From Parabacteroides distasonis (GTDB taxonomy: Bacteria; Bacteroidota; Bacteroidia; Bacteroidales; Tannerellaceae), in assembly GCF_004793765.1 (NCBI RefSeq), contig NZ_SRYM01000026.1, forward strand, positions 1 through 51,018: 51,018 nt of DNA. Direction: 5' to 3'. The notes under the pieces are model-generated. The model saw only the letters and a list, made by a program, of their open reading frames with translations. It was not told the DNA's origin and did no database searches. Positions 1-9,077 of this stretch are shown here, piece after piece (within the stretch, counting starts at the first letter, position 1; every line of letters starts with the position of its first letter). The position numbers were made by a program, and so were the translations under genes.

Positions 1-39
1 GTGGACCAAATTTATTTAATTTTTAACTAGCTCCCATTT

Positions 40-666
40 TTATGGGACACTAGTGATCAAGAATATATTCCTAGGCTCAAGATCCTGATGATCTCTATTG
101 AAATTACGCCCGCTACTAGCGTCTTGGCAGATGAAACGATCTCCGTCTAAATTGAAGATCGCTTTATAATAAACCCATGATTTCGTATCCTCGTCTTCTC
201 CTTCCTTAAACAGGAAACTTCGTTTAAAATTCCCGAACAAGTCATAAGTCATTATCTTTCTTTGCTGCAGATTACCAACAAACATTTCTCCTTTCTCATC
301 GTCCAGATAGATACCATTCGTCGCATAATACTCCTCGTTACCCTGTCCCCTCCGGTTAATCTTTCGTACCGCTTTTCCTTTCCGGTCATAAATAAAAATA
401 TTCCCATCAACAGCAAACATATTCCGTACGATCATCACATCCTTCCCGATCGCCTGCAACCAGCCTAGCGTCACGAACTCGTCCGTCGTCTCCAGGGGGA
501 TATATTCCACATCGAAAAGATCTTGCAAGATCAGTTCCATTTTGGGATAATCCTTCGATACGTCCACCACGATAAGATCCTCTTTCTCTTGGGTAGAAGA
601 GGTGCCGCAACCAACTATACCTCCCGCTAATAAAAACATTCCCGCCGCTATCAAACTCTGTCTCAT
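40..666 (-). pseudogene. 6-bladed beta-propeller lipoprotein, 3'-truncated
   Basis: About 208 residues from the ATG at 666. A lipoprotein signal ends in the lipobox GGIVGC, so the protein should be anchored by Cys20. The following sequence (YIPLETT..., then GNIFIYDRKGKAVRKINRRGQGNEEY) is typical of Bacteroidetes 6-bladed beta-propeller proteins, where a hydrophobic strand is followed by Asp, Gly-Lys and an RxGxGxEY turn. Such proteins are usually 350-400 residues; this one stops after about two blades with a non-family tail (LITSVP). The 3' end has probably been replaced. A small hairpin (TCCCAT-TTTT-ATGGGA, 32-47) lies at the break and may be part of whatever was inserted or may end transcription. 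The role is unknown; related proteins often sit near carbohydrate loci. Confidence 0.6.
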
Positions 667-875
667 AATAGTCTTTTCTTTTAGTTCAAATTTAAGGATA
701 AAGGCAAATAACATTCACCTTGTGCAATATAGGAAATTTTTAATGGCTACGCAAAGATTTGTTCGAAAGAATTGGCTTCAGCCTCAGATAACCACGGCAA
801 CCGCACCCAAACCATATCCAGCCCCCTATCCTAATAGAAATTGCTTTTGATAGGTAGAGTAATGAGATTTTTCAT

Positions 876-883
876 TATATTTG
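876..883 (+). promoter_or_regulatory. -7 promoter box (TATATTTG) of mntA-hepT
   Basis: Matches the Bacteroidetes TAnnTTTG -7 element and lies about 35 bases before the mntA start. The nearest upstream TTTG (846-849) is 26 bases away, longer than the usual 19-21, so the -33 part is not convincing. Confidence 0.35.
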
Positions 884-918
884 GAGCGTTGAACAGATTA
901 ATAAAAGGATATATAGGC

Positions 919-1218
919 ATGAACTTTCCCGGCAATTATCTTCCAGCGATCATCGCTTTATGTAAACGACATAAAGTAAAAAAGCTATTTGCTTTCGGCT
1001 CAGTCCTTACCAATCGCTTTAATGAGCAAAGCGACATAGATCTGGTAGTCGATTTTGACAAGACCAACGTAGATGATTACTTCTCTAATTTCTTTGACTT
1101 GAAATATGCCTTGGAGAGTCTTTTAGAAAGAGAAGTAGACTTGCTGGAAGAACAAGCGATCCATAATCCTTATCTCAAGGAAAATATTGATACCACAAAG
1201 ATGTTAATCTATGGATAA
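919..1218 (+). CDS. mntA: MNT-type nucleotidyltransferase, antitoxin of a HEPN/MNT pair
   Basis: 99 residues from the ATG at 919, chosen because an A/G-rich stretch (ataaaaggat) precedes it and because family members start just before the first helix. It carries the minimal nucleotidyltransferase signature GSVLTNRFNEQSDIDLVVDF: GS, about ten residues, then DxD for metal and NTP binding. In the characterised HepT/MntA pair, MntA transfers AMP to the HEPN toxin and silences it. The gene overlaps the downstream HEPN gene by 8 bases, the usual arrangement. The antitoxin looks intact although its partner is frameshifted. Confidence 0.85.
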   Translation: MNFPGNYLPAIIALCKRHKVKKLFAFGSVLTNRFNEQSDIDLVVDFDKTNVDDYFSNFFDLKYALESLLEREVDLLEEQAIHNPYLKENIDTTKMLIYG

Positions 1219-1550
1219 CTTCATCAAAAAGCATTTACAAGATATAGCTACGGCGATTGACGAGATCGAAAGTTTTTTCGATGATCAGCCCAAGCTATTT
1301 GAAAACTTCTGCAAAGACTTACGTCTTAGACGGGCAATAGAAAGAAATATCGAGATTATCGGAGAGGCCATGAACCGGATATTAAAAAACGTCTCCGACA
1401 ATAGCGATCACCAATTCCCGAAAGATAGTAGATGCCCGAAACTACATTATACATGGTTATGACAGTCTATCTGTTGATATTCTTTGGAGTATCGTTGTCA
1501 ATCATCTGCCTTTATTAAGGCAAGAGGTTGATATTTTACTTGATACATAA
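1211..1550 (+). pseudogene. hepT: HEPN (HepT/DUF86) toxin, frameshifted
   Basis: The N-terminal two thirds (MDNFIKKHLQDIATAIDEIE..., RAIERNIEIIGEAMNRI) is a DUF86/HepT helical domain. The frame is lost at about 1417-1424 (a CCC followed by GAAAG). One frame over, the next codons read KIVDARNYIIHGYDSL and continue to a stop at 1548-1550. This tail holds the HEPN RNase motif Rx4H (Arg codon 1437-1439, His codon 1452-1454). As written, the protein ends at 1462 without the catalytic motif, so the toxin should be inactive. Removing one C from the CCC restores a normal-length HepT, so a sequencing error or a revertible site remains possible. Confidence 0.8.
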
Positions 1551-1569
1551 TTATAAAACAAATAAAATA

Positions 1570-1620
1570 TGTCCCGTAAATCAGTGGAATTCACTTCGTA
1601 TTCCACTGATTTACGGGACA
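1570..1620 (-). terminator. Intrinsic terminator of the RND efflux operon
   Basis: A perfect 21-bp inverted repeat (arms 1570-1590 and 1600-1620) around a 9-base loop. Read on the minus strand it is followed by a T-rich stretch (tattttatttgtttta), and it lies about 40 bases past the stop of the outer-membrane factor gene. The stem is unusually long and perfect for a terminator. Confidence 0.75.
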
Positions 1621-1659
1621 TTCCATTGAGATAGTTTCCTCTATGAGGAGGGTACGCTA

Positions 1660-3039
1660 TCAAAACCCTCCCCCTAAAGCCTTATACAGGTATACCACCG
1701 ACAGCAACTCATCCAGCACGGCATTGTTCAAACCAATCTGGGCATCCAGCAAACCACGCTGGGCATCCAATACGTCCATGTAGCTGATGACACCGTTGAT
1801 GTATTGCAGTTGGGCGAGTTCCAGATATTTACTGGCGGAAGCTTCCAGATTCATGCGGGAAGCACGGATCTCCTTCACCTTGCGGACGGTCACGATAGCG
1901 TTGTTCACCTCCTTGAAAGCACCTAATACGCTCTTTTCGTAACTATAGACCTCTTGCTCGTAACGAGCCTTCGCCGCTTTCACTTTCGCCTTGTTCTTCC
2001 CCATGGCGAAGATCGGCTGCAACAGGCTTCCGGCAATAAAACCTGCCGGACTCTTCAAGATACTGCTTAACTCATCGCTCTCGAAACCGTAATTGCTTGT
2101 CAAACGGATCTTCGGGAATAAGTCCGTTTGCGCTACACCCACCTGAGCGTTCGCCGCCCGAAGCTTAAACTCCGCTTGACGCATATCCGGCCGACGCTCC
2201 AGCAAAGAGGACGGTAGGCCGATCGGCAAGGCATCCGGCAAGTGCTGGTCGCTCAAGGAAAGACCACGGGGGATATCGTCCGTATACTCGCCCAACAGCA
2301 TGCTGAGGTCGCTTTCCTTAATCTTGATCTGACGCTCCAGCGAGGGGATCAAGGTCTCGGTACGAGCCAACTCCACTTGGGCTTGGTTGTAAGCCGTCTC
2401 GGAAGTAAGTCCGCCCTCATAGCGAAGCTTCGCCAAACGGACACCCTCACGACGTGCGTCCAAGGTTTGTTGTACGATCGATAACTCTTGGTCCAAGGCG
2501 CAAAGTTGATAATAATTAGCAGCTACCTCGGCAATGATGGTCAATCGCAAGGCACGCTGACCTTCCACGGTCTGCATATAGGAAGCGATGGTAGCCTCGT
2601 TCGCCCAACGGAGGTTGCCCCATAAATCCAATTCCCAAGACAAAGTCAGTTTCGCCCCAAATTCCGGATCAGGCTTCGGATCATCCCCTCCATAGTTCAA
2701 GCGTTCCTTTTGCGCATAGATATTCGCTCCCACCTCCGGCAGCATATTCGCAAAAGAGATCCGCTTGGCGGCAATCATCTCCTTCACCTTGGCGGCGGCT
2801 ATCTTCATCTCCTTATTATTATCCAGCGCCTTTCTGATCAGATCCTTCAAGGTCTCATCGGCGTAAAGGCTCTCCCAAGGGATATTCTCCACGGACGCCG
2901 TATCGATCGTATCCGTATAAGCCTCGATCCGGTCCGGTAGGTTCAACTCCGGACGTGCGTAACGCTTTCCGATCTTGCAGGAAGAGAATGCCAGCATAGA
3001 AACAACGAAAGCAGCTATATAGAAATTCTTTGTCATCAT
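1660..3039 (-). CDS. RND efflux outer-membrane factor (OprM/NodT family lipoprotein)
   Basis: 459 residues. The signal peptide ends in the lipobox LAFSSC, giving a lipid-anchored TolC-type channel. The sequence has the two internally related outer-membrane-efflux halves: an NKEMKIAAAKVKE helix near residue 75, the SWELDLWGNLRWANEA segment near 130, and a second copy with RRPDMRQAEFKLRAANAQVGVA near 280. It ends in GALGGGF, as usual. It is the exit duct for substrates pumped by the RND transporter encoded just before it. The start ATGA overlaps the transporter's stop by 4 bases, implying translational coupling. Substrate is unknown; this subfamily handles drugs, bile salts or solvents in related organisms. 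Confidence 0.93.
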   Translation of the reverse strand: MMTKNFYIAAFVVSMLAFSSCKIGKRYARPELNLPDRIEAYTDTIDTASVENIPWESLYADETLKDLIRKALDNNKEMKIAAAKVKEMIAAKRISFANMLPEVGANIYAQKERLNYGGDDPKPDPEFGAKLTLSWELDLWGNLRWANEATIASYMQTVEGQRALRLTIIAEVAANYYQLCALDQELSIVQQTLDARREGVRLAKLRYEGGLTSETAYNQAQVELARTETLIPSLERQIKIKESDLSMLLGEYTDDIPRGLSLSDQHLPDALPIGLPSSLLERRPDMRQAEFKLRAANAQVGVAQTDLFPKIRLTSNYGFESDELSSILKSPAGFIAGSLLQPIFAMGKNKAKVKAAKARYEQEVYSYEKSVLGAFKEVNNAIVTVRKVKEIRASRMNLEASASKYLELAQLQYINGVISYMDVLDAQRGLLDAQIGLNNAVLDELLSVVYLYKALGGGF

Positions 3040-6000
3040 AATTTTCCGTTTTTGTATCTCTTAAAAATAGAGGTTACCACTTCTTTCTTTTGAGCGATAC
3101 GTTCCATCCGCATCTTCTCCTTCACTTTATAAATCAAGACGAAGAAGAAGGGAACCAACACGATACCGACCGTAATCGCCACCAACATACCGAAAAACAC
3201 ACCCGTACCGATACTATGGCGGGAAGCCGAACCCGGTCCGCTGGCCAACACCATCGGAAGCATACCCAATACGAATGCCAACGAGGTCATCAAGATCGGG
3301 CGGAAACGCATCTGGGCGGCATGGATAGCGGCTTTCACCACATCTACCCCGTTATCCACCTGTACCTTGGCAAACTCGACGATCAAGATAGCGTTCTTCG
3401 CCGCCAAACCGATCAAGGTTACCAAACCGACCTGGAAATAAATATCATTCTCCAATCCCGTCACCCAGATACCCAAGTAGGCACCCAACGTGGCGACCGG
3501 CAAGGAAAGCAATACGGCGATCGGCACGATCCAGCTCTCATACTGAGCCGCCAAGAACAAGAAGACAAACAAGAAGACCAACGCCAAGACAAATCCCGTC
3601 TGCCCACCGGCCTGTTTCTCCTGATAGGAAAGACCGCTCCACTCCAGACCGATATTCTCGGGCAGATGCTCCCTAGCGATCCGTTCCATCGCCGCCATCG
3701 CCTCGCCCGTACTATATCCCGGGGCGGCTACGGCATTGATCGAGGCCGTGGTGAACATATTGAAACGCTTGATCGTTCCCGGGCCGGTCGTATATTGGGT
3801 CGTACCCAAGGCGGTCAAGGGAACCATCGCCCCATCCTTGCTGCGCACGAAGAACAAGTCCAGATTATCCCGGGTAGCCCGGTAAGGCGCCTCTGCTTGG
3901 ATATATACACGGTAAATACGGTTGAACATATTGAAGTCGTTCACGTACACGGAGCCCAGATAAGCCTTCATGGTCGAGAAGATATCAGACAAGGGGATGC
4001 CGAGGAACTTCGCCCGGTCACGGTCCACGTCGAAATACAACTGCGGGATCTCGCTCTGCATAGCGGAAGACACACCTTGAAGCTCAGGTACTTGCGAAGC
4101 GTAATACAGGAAGGTATCCGTGGCGCTCACTAAATTATCCCAGCTAGCATCTCCCCTAGCCTCCAACTGCATCTCCAAGCCACCGCTCTCGCCCAAGCCC
4201 GGGATGACCGGCGGACGGTTCACGTAGGACTTAGCCTCGGGATAATAATAGAATTCTCGGCGGGCATCGGCCATCACGTCCTCTACCTTCATACCGGAGG
4301 ATTTACGCTCTTCCCATGGTTTCAAGATCACCGTTAGTGTAGCACGCCCTTGGTTCGTACCGACACGGGGACTGCTACCGGTTACGTTCTGTACGTAGGC
4401 CACGGCCGGATGATGGTCGAGGAACTCGATCGCACGGTCTGTCACGGCACGCGTACGTTCCAAGGTAGTACCCTCGGGCATCTCCAGCTCTACGGTGAAG
4501 AACCCTTGATCCTCCTCCGGGATAAAGCTGGTAGGCAACACCCGGTTCAAGACGAAGATAGCCACCAGTACCATCCCGAACCCTGCCAAGATACGACGGG
4601 GATTAGCGATGGAGATACGCAACAACTTCGTATATTTCTTATTTCCTTTCGCCAACCACAGATTGATCTTACGGAAAATAAACGGTTTCTTCTTATGAGA
4701 CGGACGTAAGATTATGGCGCACATCGCCGGGCTCAACGTCAAGGCCACTACCGTGGACAACAACACGGAAACCACGATCGTAACAGAGAACTGACGGTAC
4801 AACTGCCCCGTGATACCTCCCAAGAAACTCACCGGCACAAACACGGCGGCCAATACCATGGAGGTAGCGATCAAGGCACCGGATAATTCCCGCATCGCCT
4901 TATGCGTAGCCTCACGGGCGGTCACACGCTCCTCGGCCATGATACGCTCCACGTTCTCCACCACCACGATAGCGTCGTCCACCACGATACCGATCGCCAA
5001 GATCAATCCCAGCAAGGTAAGCATATTCAACGAGAAGCCGAAGATCAACATGAAGCCGAACGTCCCGATCAAGGAGATCGGGACGGCGATCGTCGGGATC
5101 AAGGCCGCACGCCAATTCTGCAACGAGAGGAACACCACGAGAACGACCAAGAAGAGGGCCTCGAACAAGGTCTTATACACCTCGTGTACGGATTGGGAGA
5201 TATACTCCGTCATATCAAACGGGAAATTATACTCCAAGCCTTCCGGGAAGTTCTTGCTGATATCCTTCATCGCCTCTTTCACCTTCGTGGCGACCTCCAG
5301 AGCGTTCGCTCCCGGTAACATATAGATACCCAAGATAGCGGCGTTCTTCCCGTTGATCCCACTCTCCGTAGAATACGAGGAAGCCTCCAGCGATACCCGG
5401 GCCACGTCGCTCATCCGAACGATCGAGCCATCCGGGTTTGCCCGCACCACGATATCCTCAAATTCCTTCACCGTAGACAAACGTCCCGGGGCCGTGATAG
5501 GCAAAGTGACATCCACGTCCAGCACAGGTTGTTTACCCAACTCACCTGCCGCCGATTCCCGGTTTTGGTCTTTCAAGGCATCCTGCAAGTCCTTTACCGT
5601 CAATCCCATATTGGCCAACCGATCCGGATACACCCAAATCTGCATGCCGTAATAACGGCTACCGATATTCGATACACGGCCTACGCCCGGGATACGGCGC
5701 AATACGTCCAACACGTTGATCGTGGCGAAGTTACTCAGATAGATCTCGTCGAACTTCGGATCGTCGGACATCAAGCTCAAGGTCATCAGCTGGCTGGGTG
5801 CCTGCTTCTCAATCGTGATACCATTCTGGATCACCTCGGCGGGCAAACGGCTCTCGGCCAGTTTCACACGGTTCTGGATCTCGACAGCCGCCAAGTCTGC
5901 GTCGGCAGACACATCGAAGGTCACCGTAATATTCAAGCTACCCGAGTTAGAACTGCTACTTTGCATATAAATCATACCGGGCGTACCGTTCAGTTCCTGC

Positions 6001-6200
6001 TCGATCGGGGTAGCGACCGCTTGAGACACCGTCAGGGCGCTCGCTCCCGGATACGTGGCACTGATCTTCACCACGGGGGGCGTAATCTGCGGATACTGGT
6101 CCACAGGCAATAATGCTAGTCCGATGATTCCGACAATCACGATCAGTATCGATAAGACGGTCGAAAAAACAGGACGGTCTATAAAGAATCCCGGTTTCAT
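3036..6200 (-). CDS. RND multidrug efflux transporter, AcrB/HAE1 family
   Basis: 1054 residues, full length for the HAE1 family. The N terminus (MKPGFFIDRPVFSTVLSILI) is TM1, followed by the porter segment with ATYPGASALTVSQAVATPIEQELNG. The proton-relay Asp pair is present in TM4 (GIVVDDAIVVVENV, about residues 400-413) and the TM10 Lys in LIGLAAKNAILIVEF. Twelve TM segments and two large periplasmic loops are readable. It uses the proton gradient to move substrates into the periplasmic-adaptor/outer-membrane duct. It overlaps the adaptor gene and the outer-membrane gene by 4 bases each (ATGA), so the three proteins should be made in a fixed ratio. No local regulator gene is adjacent, so regulation is not visible. 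Confidence 0.96.
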   Translation of the reverse strand: MKPGFFIDRPVFSTVLSILIVIVGIIGLALLPVDQYPQITPPVVKISATYPGASALTVSQAVATPIEQELNGTPGMIYMQSSSSNSGSLNITVTFDVSADADLAAVEIQNRVKLAESRLPAEVIQNGITIEKQAPSQLMTLSLMSDDPKFDEIYLSNFATINVLDVLRRIPGVGRVSNIGSRYYGMQIWVYPDRLANMGLTVKDLQDALKDQNRESAAGELGKQPVLDVDVTLPITAPGRLSTVKEFEDIVVRANPDGSIVRMSDVARVSLEASSYSTESGINGKNAAILGIYMLPGANALEVATKVKEAMKDISKNFPEGLEYNFPFDMTEYISQSVHEVYKTLFEALFLVVLVVFLSLQNWRAALIPTIAVPISLIGTFGFMLIFGFSLNMLTLLGLILAIGIVVDDAIVVVENVERIMAEERVTAREATHKAMRELSGALIATSMVLAAVFVPVSFLGGITGQLYRQFSVTIVVSVLLSTVVALTLSPAMCAIILRPSHKKKPFIFRKINLWLAKGNKKYTKLLRISIANPRRILAGFGMVLVAIFVLNRVLPTSFIPEEDQGFFTVELEMPEGTTLERTRAVTDRAIEFLDHHPAVAYVQNVTGSSPRVGTNQGRATLTVILKPWEERKSSGMKVEDVMADARREFYYYPEAKSYVNRPPVIPGLGESGGLEMQLEARGDASWDNLVSATDTFLYYASQVPELQGVSSAMQSEIPQLYFDVDRDRAKFLGIPLSDIFSTMKAYLGSVYVNDFNMFNRIYRVYIQAEAPYRATRDNLDLFFVRSKDGAMVPLTALGTTQYTTGPGTIKRFNMFTTASINAVAAPGYSTGEAMAAMERIAREHLPENIGLEWSGLSYQEKQAGGQTGFVLALVFLFVFLFLAAQYESWIVPIAVLLSLPVATLGAYLGIWVTGLENDIYFQVGLVTLIGLAAKNAILIVEFAKVQVDNGVDVVKAAIHAAQMRFRPILMTSLAFVLGMLPMVLASGPGSASRHSIGTGVFFGMLVAITVGIVLVPFFFVLIYKVKEKMRMERIAQKKEVVTSIFKRYKNGKL

Positions 6201-7363
6201 TGTTCCTCCTCCTCTCTAAGTGCTTGAATAGCCTTCTCGTCGCCGGCCTCTACCGCATGTACCTTCATGCCCGGTACCAATTTATGATAGCCCTCTACTA
6301 CCACTCGCTCGTTCTCGCCCAAGCCCCGTTCGATCACGACCTTGTTGCCAATCTCCGGGCCGGTCTGCACGAAACGCTTCTCGGCGATATCGTCCCTACG
6401 GATGACATAGATGAACGCACCTCCTTTCTCAATCGAGAGGGCTTTCCGGGGAACAACGATCGAACGCTCACGGACATCCAGCAGGAGCTTCACCTTCGTG
6501 AACTGTCCGGGCAATAATTTCTGGTTCGGGTTGGATAGTTCCGCACGAACGCCAAACGTACCGGTCTTCGGGTCCACCAGTGGATCAGCGAAGTCTACGA
6601 TACCTTTTACCGGGTATTCTGAGTCATCCGCCAAAGTAACCGTCACGGTAGGCTGCCACGAACGGGTCGTATCCCGTTCGCCAAATTTCACGTTACGACG
6701 CTCGGCACGCAGGTAATCTAAGGCGGTCATCTTAAAATCGACCAATACCGTGTCGCTCTTCACAACAGCCACCAATTTCGAATTGACACCCGGACCAACC
6801 AAAGCACCCACATCCACGAAACGCTCACTGATATAACCGGACAGCGGCGAGGTCACCACCGTATAGCCCAACTCCATCTCCGCTTGATCCAGATCCGCCT
6901 TGCTCATAGCGATATTCGCCTCAGCATCTTCCAATGCGGCCGTGGCGTTATCCAAATCCAGCTGGCTGGCGGCATGTTGCTCGTACAACGGTTTCAGGCG
7001 CTCCACATCACGTCGGGCCTTGGCCGCTTGGGCTTGGCTTTTCTTCAATTGGGCTTTCGCCTTCTCTACTCTAGCACGATATTTATCGGGATTAATCCGG
7101 AACAGGGGTTCGTTCTGCTTCACCCGTTTACCTTCCTCAAACAACATTTTCTCTAAGAATCCCTCCACACGGGCATGTACCTCGACAAAGCTGGCGGCAC
7201 GGATACGTCCCACGTACTCGCCATAAATTTGCACGTCTTCTTTCGAAGGGTTGTCTACGATCACGATGGGCAATTGCTGCTCTTCCTTATGGCGGCAACC
7301 TGTCATCGCTACTACAAGGGCTATCAAGATAACCTGTACTTTTGCCAATCTTTTCCTGCTCAT
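6197..7363 (-). CDS. RND efflux periplasmic adaptor (AcrA/MexA family lipoprotein)
   Basis: 388 residues. The N-terminal signal ends in the lipobox AMTGC, so it is anchored in the inner membrane by lipid. Domains in order: lipoyl/barrel-sandwich half (VEVHARVEGFLEKMLFEEGKRVKQNEPLF), an alpha-helical hairpin rich in Ala/Lys (AKAQLKKSQAQAAKARRDVERLKPLYEQHAASQLDLDNA), the second lipoyl half (SPLSGYISERFVDVGALVGPG), a beta-barrel, and a membrane-proximal domain ending near GYHKLVPGMKVHAVE. It bridges the RND pump and the outer-membrane channel. It is the first gene of the operon; the upstream 270 bases hold no clear promoter match. Confidence 0.95.
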   Translation of the reverse strand: MSRKRLAKVQVILIALVVAMTGCRHKEEQQLPIVIVDNPSKEDVQIYGEYVGRIRAASFVEVHARVEGFLEKMLFEEGKRVKQNEPLFRINPDKYRARVEKAKAQLKKSQAQAAKARRDVERLKPLYEQHAASQLDLDNATAALEDAEANIAMSKADLDQAEMELGYTVVTSPLSGYISERFVDVGALVGPGVNSKLVAVVKSDTVLVDFKMTALDYLRAERRNVKFGERDTTRSWQPTVTVTLADDSEYPVKGIVDFADPLVDPKTGTFGVRAELSNPNQKLLPGQFTKVKLLLDVRERSIVVPRKALSIEKGGAFIYVIRRDDIAEKRFVQTGPEIGNKVVIERGLGENERVVVEGYHKLVPGMKVHAVEAGDEKAIQALREEEEQ

Positions 7364-7566
7364 TCTACCTATATAAATTACTTATGTCACATTTGTTATT
7401 TAAGAAAGAATCATTCCATTTTTCTCAAGCACATCGATAATTAACGTTACTTCACTTAATAACAAACCGTATAGCGTTTATGTTAACATTTATACTAAAA
7501 TTAAGGCATATCCAACTGGGGAATTAATCCACAACCAGCCGGGGAAGTCTACACTCATTAAAATAA

Positions 7567-7605
7567 AATCCTTTCGAATGAAATGATTTTCCATCCGAAA
7601 GGATT
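7567..7605 (-). terminator. Terminator of the tetR-fabH-fabG-rluA operon
   Basis: 14-bp stem with one mismatch (arms 7567-7580 and 7592-7605, AATCCTTTCG / CGAAAGGATT core) and an 11-base loop. On the minus strand it runs into tttattttaatg. It lies 30 bases after the pseudouridine synthase stop. Confidence 0.7.
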
Positions 7606-7634
7606 CCACAAATATCAGATATGTATCAATTATC

Positions 7635-8309
7635 TTATTGATCAACCGACAACGCTTTCCACAAATTATCGTCCGGTACGGGAGCGACAATTCGCACGTT
7701 CTCTTTTGAAACCGGATGGATAAACTCTGCGCTACGGGCGTGCAAGCTAATGCCTCCATCCTTATTGGAACGATCGAAACCATATTTCAGATCCCCCTTG
7801 ATCGGACATCCCATCTTCGCCAACTGACAGCGGATCTGATGGTGCCGCCCCGTCTTCAAATCGATCTCCAACAGATAATAATTATCCGAATGGGCGATCA
7901 ATTTATAACGCAGGATGGCTTTCTTGGCATTCGGCCGCTCGGTATCGTAAGCGTAACTCTTATTTTGCTTCTCGTTCCGCACCAGCCAATCCACCAACTC
8001 ACCCTCATCCCGCAGGGGACGATTCTTGACGATCGCCCAATACGTCTTTCGTACCTCACCGACACGAAACATCTCGTTCAAGCGAGAGAGGGCCTTGCTC
8101 GTCTTGGCGAAAATCACGACCCCGCTCACCGGACGATCCAGACGATGCGTGACACCGACAAATACGTTACCGGGCTTGCAATACTTCTCCTTAAGCCATG
8201 CCTTCAGCATCTCCGAGAGGGGCTTATCGCCCGTCTTGTCGCCTTGCACGATCTCACGGCAAGTCTTATCTACCGCTATAATATGATTATCCTCGTAAAT
8301 AACCTCCAT
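7635..8309 (-). CDS. RluA-family RNA pseudouridine synthase
   Basis: 224 residues. The catalytic motif HRLDRPVSG (Asp within HRLD) lies near residues 55-63, followed by VIFAKTSKALSRLN and the C-terminal GRHHQIRCQLA motif typical of RluA-type enzymes. It converts specific uridines in rRNA or tRNA to pseudouridine; which target cannot be told, because the protein lacks the N-terminal S4 domain found in RluC/RluD and resembles the short single-domain forms. Its start lies one base after the fabG stop, so it is translationally coupled to a lipid-synthesis gene. This pairing looks like operon convenience rather than shared function. Confidence 0.88.
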   Translation of the reverse strand: MEVIYEDNHIIAVDKTCREIVQGDKTGDKPLSEMLKAWLKEKYCKPGNVFVGVTHRLDRPVSGVVIFAKTSKALSRLNEMFRVGEVRKTYWAIVKNRPLRDEGELVDWLVRNEKQNKSYAYDTERPNAKKAILRYKLIAHSDNYYLLEIDLKTGRHHQIRCQLAKMGCPIKGDLKYGFDRSNKDGGISLHARSAEFIHPVSKENVRIVAPVPDDNLWKALSVDQ

Positions 8310-8310
8310 A

Positions 8311-9057
8311 TTACATGTTCATACCGCCATCAACCTGAATAACCTGTCCGGATACATAAGAAGACATATCCGAAGCCAAGAAGGTAGCGATATTAGCCAC
8401 ATCCTCCACCGTACCGCCACGGCGCAAAGGAATTTTCTTACACCACTCGGCACGTACCTCCTCTGACAACTGAGCGGTCATATCCGTAATGATGAATCCC
8501 GGGGCGATAGCGTTCGCACGGATGCCACGAGAACCCAACTCCTGAGCGACAGACTTAGCCAAACCAATCATACCAGCCTTGGAAGCGGAGTAGTTCGCTT
8601 GTCCGGCGTTGCCATGAACACCTACGACAGAAGACATATTGATAATACTACCCGCACGTTGCTTCATCATGACTGGAGTACAAGCGTGGATAAAGTTGAA
8701 AGCGGACTTCAAGTTCACGTTCAACACAGCGTCCCATTGTCCCTCGCTCATACGCATCATTAATCCGTCTTTAGTGATACCGGCATTGTTCACCAAGATA
8801 TCGATACGTCCGAAATCCTTTACGATCTCAGCCACCACGTTATGAGTCTCCTCAAAGTTAGCTGCGTTAGAAGCGTATCCTTTCGCCTTTACGCCCAAGG
8901 CCTCGATCTCGGCCTGTGTAGCCAAGCCATTCTCATCAATCACCAGATCCGTGAAAGCGATGTTAGCGCCCTCTTGGGCGAACTTCAAGGCGATAGCCTT
9001 ACCAATACCACGAGCGGCACCTGTTACGACAGCCACTTTACCTTCTAATAGTTTCAT
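8311..9057 (-). CDS. fabG: 3-oxoacyl-ACP reductase
   Basis: 248 residues from the ATG at 9057 (MKLLEGKVAVVTG); an in-frame TTG at 9081 would add residues not seen in the family. Short-chain dehydrogenase: NADPH-binding TGAARGIG (about residues 12-19), NNAG (about 90), and the catalytic Ser-Tyr-Lys in NMSSVVG...NYSASKAG. The C terminus SGQVIQVDGGMNM is typical of FabG. It reduces beta-ketoacyl-ACP in fatty acid elongation. It follows a KAS III gene by 20 bases and shares its transcript. Confidence 0.92.
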   Translation of the reverse strand: MKLLEGKVAVVTGAARGIGKAIALKFAQEGANIAFTDLVIDENGLATQAEIEALGVKAKGYASNAANFEETHNVVAEIVKDFGRIDILVNNAGITKDGLMMRMSEGQWDAVLNVNLKSAFNFIHACTPVMMKQRAGSIINMSSVVGVHGNAGQANYSASKAGMIGLAKSVAQELGSRGIRANAIAPGFIITDMTAQLSEEVRAEWCKKIPLRRGGTVEDVANIATFLASDMSSYVSGQVIQVDGGMNM

Positions 9058-9077
9058 ATTACTCAATTTTTTTAATA

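Noticed and set aside
1-60. Insertion-sequence end next to the truncated propeller gene
   Set aside because: A short hairpin is present, but no transposase or matching opposite end is in the window, so an IS cannot be supported.
3090-4133. Long plus-strand ORF of 347 residues
   Set aside because: It lies wholly antisense to the RND transporter, is rich in His, Arg and Gln with no domain text, and reflects codon bias on the other strand.
7364-7566. Promoter of the RND efflux operon
   Set aside because: I looked for TTTG/TAnnTTTG on the minus strand and found no pair with acceptable spacing; the real promoter could not be placed.
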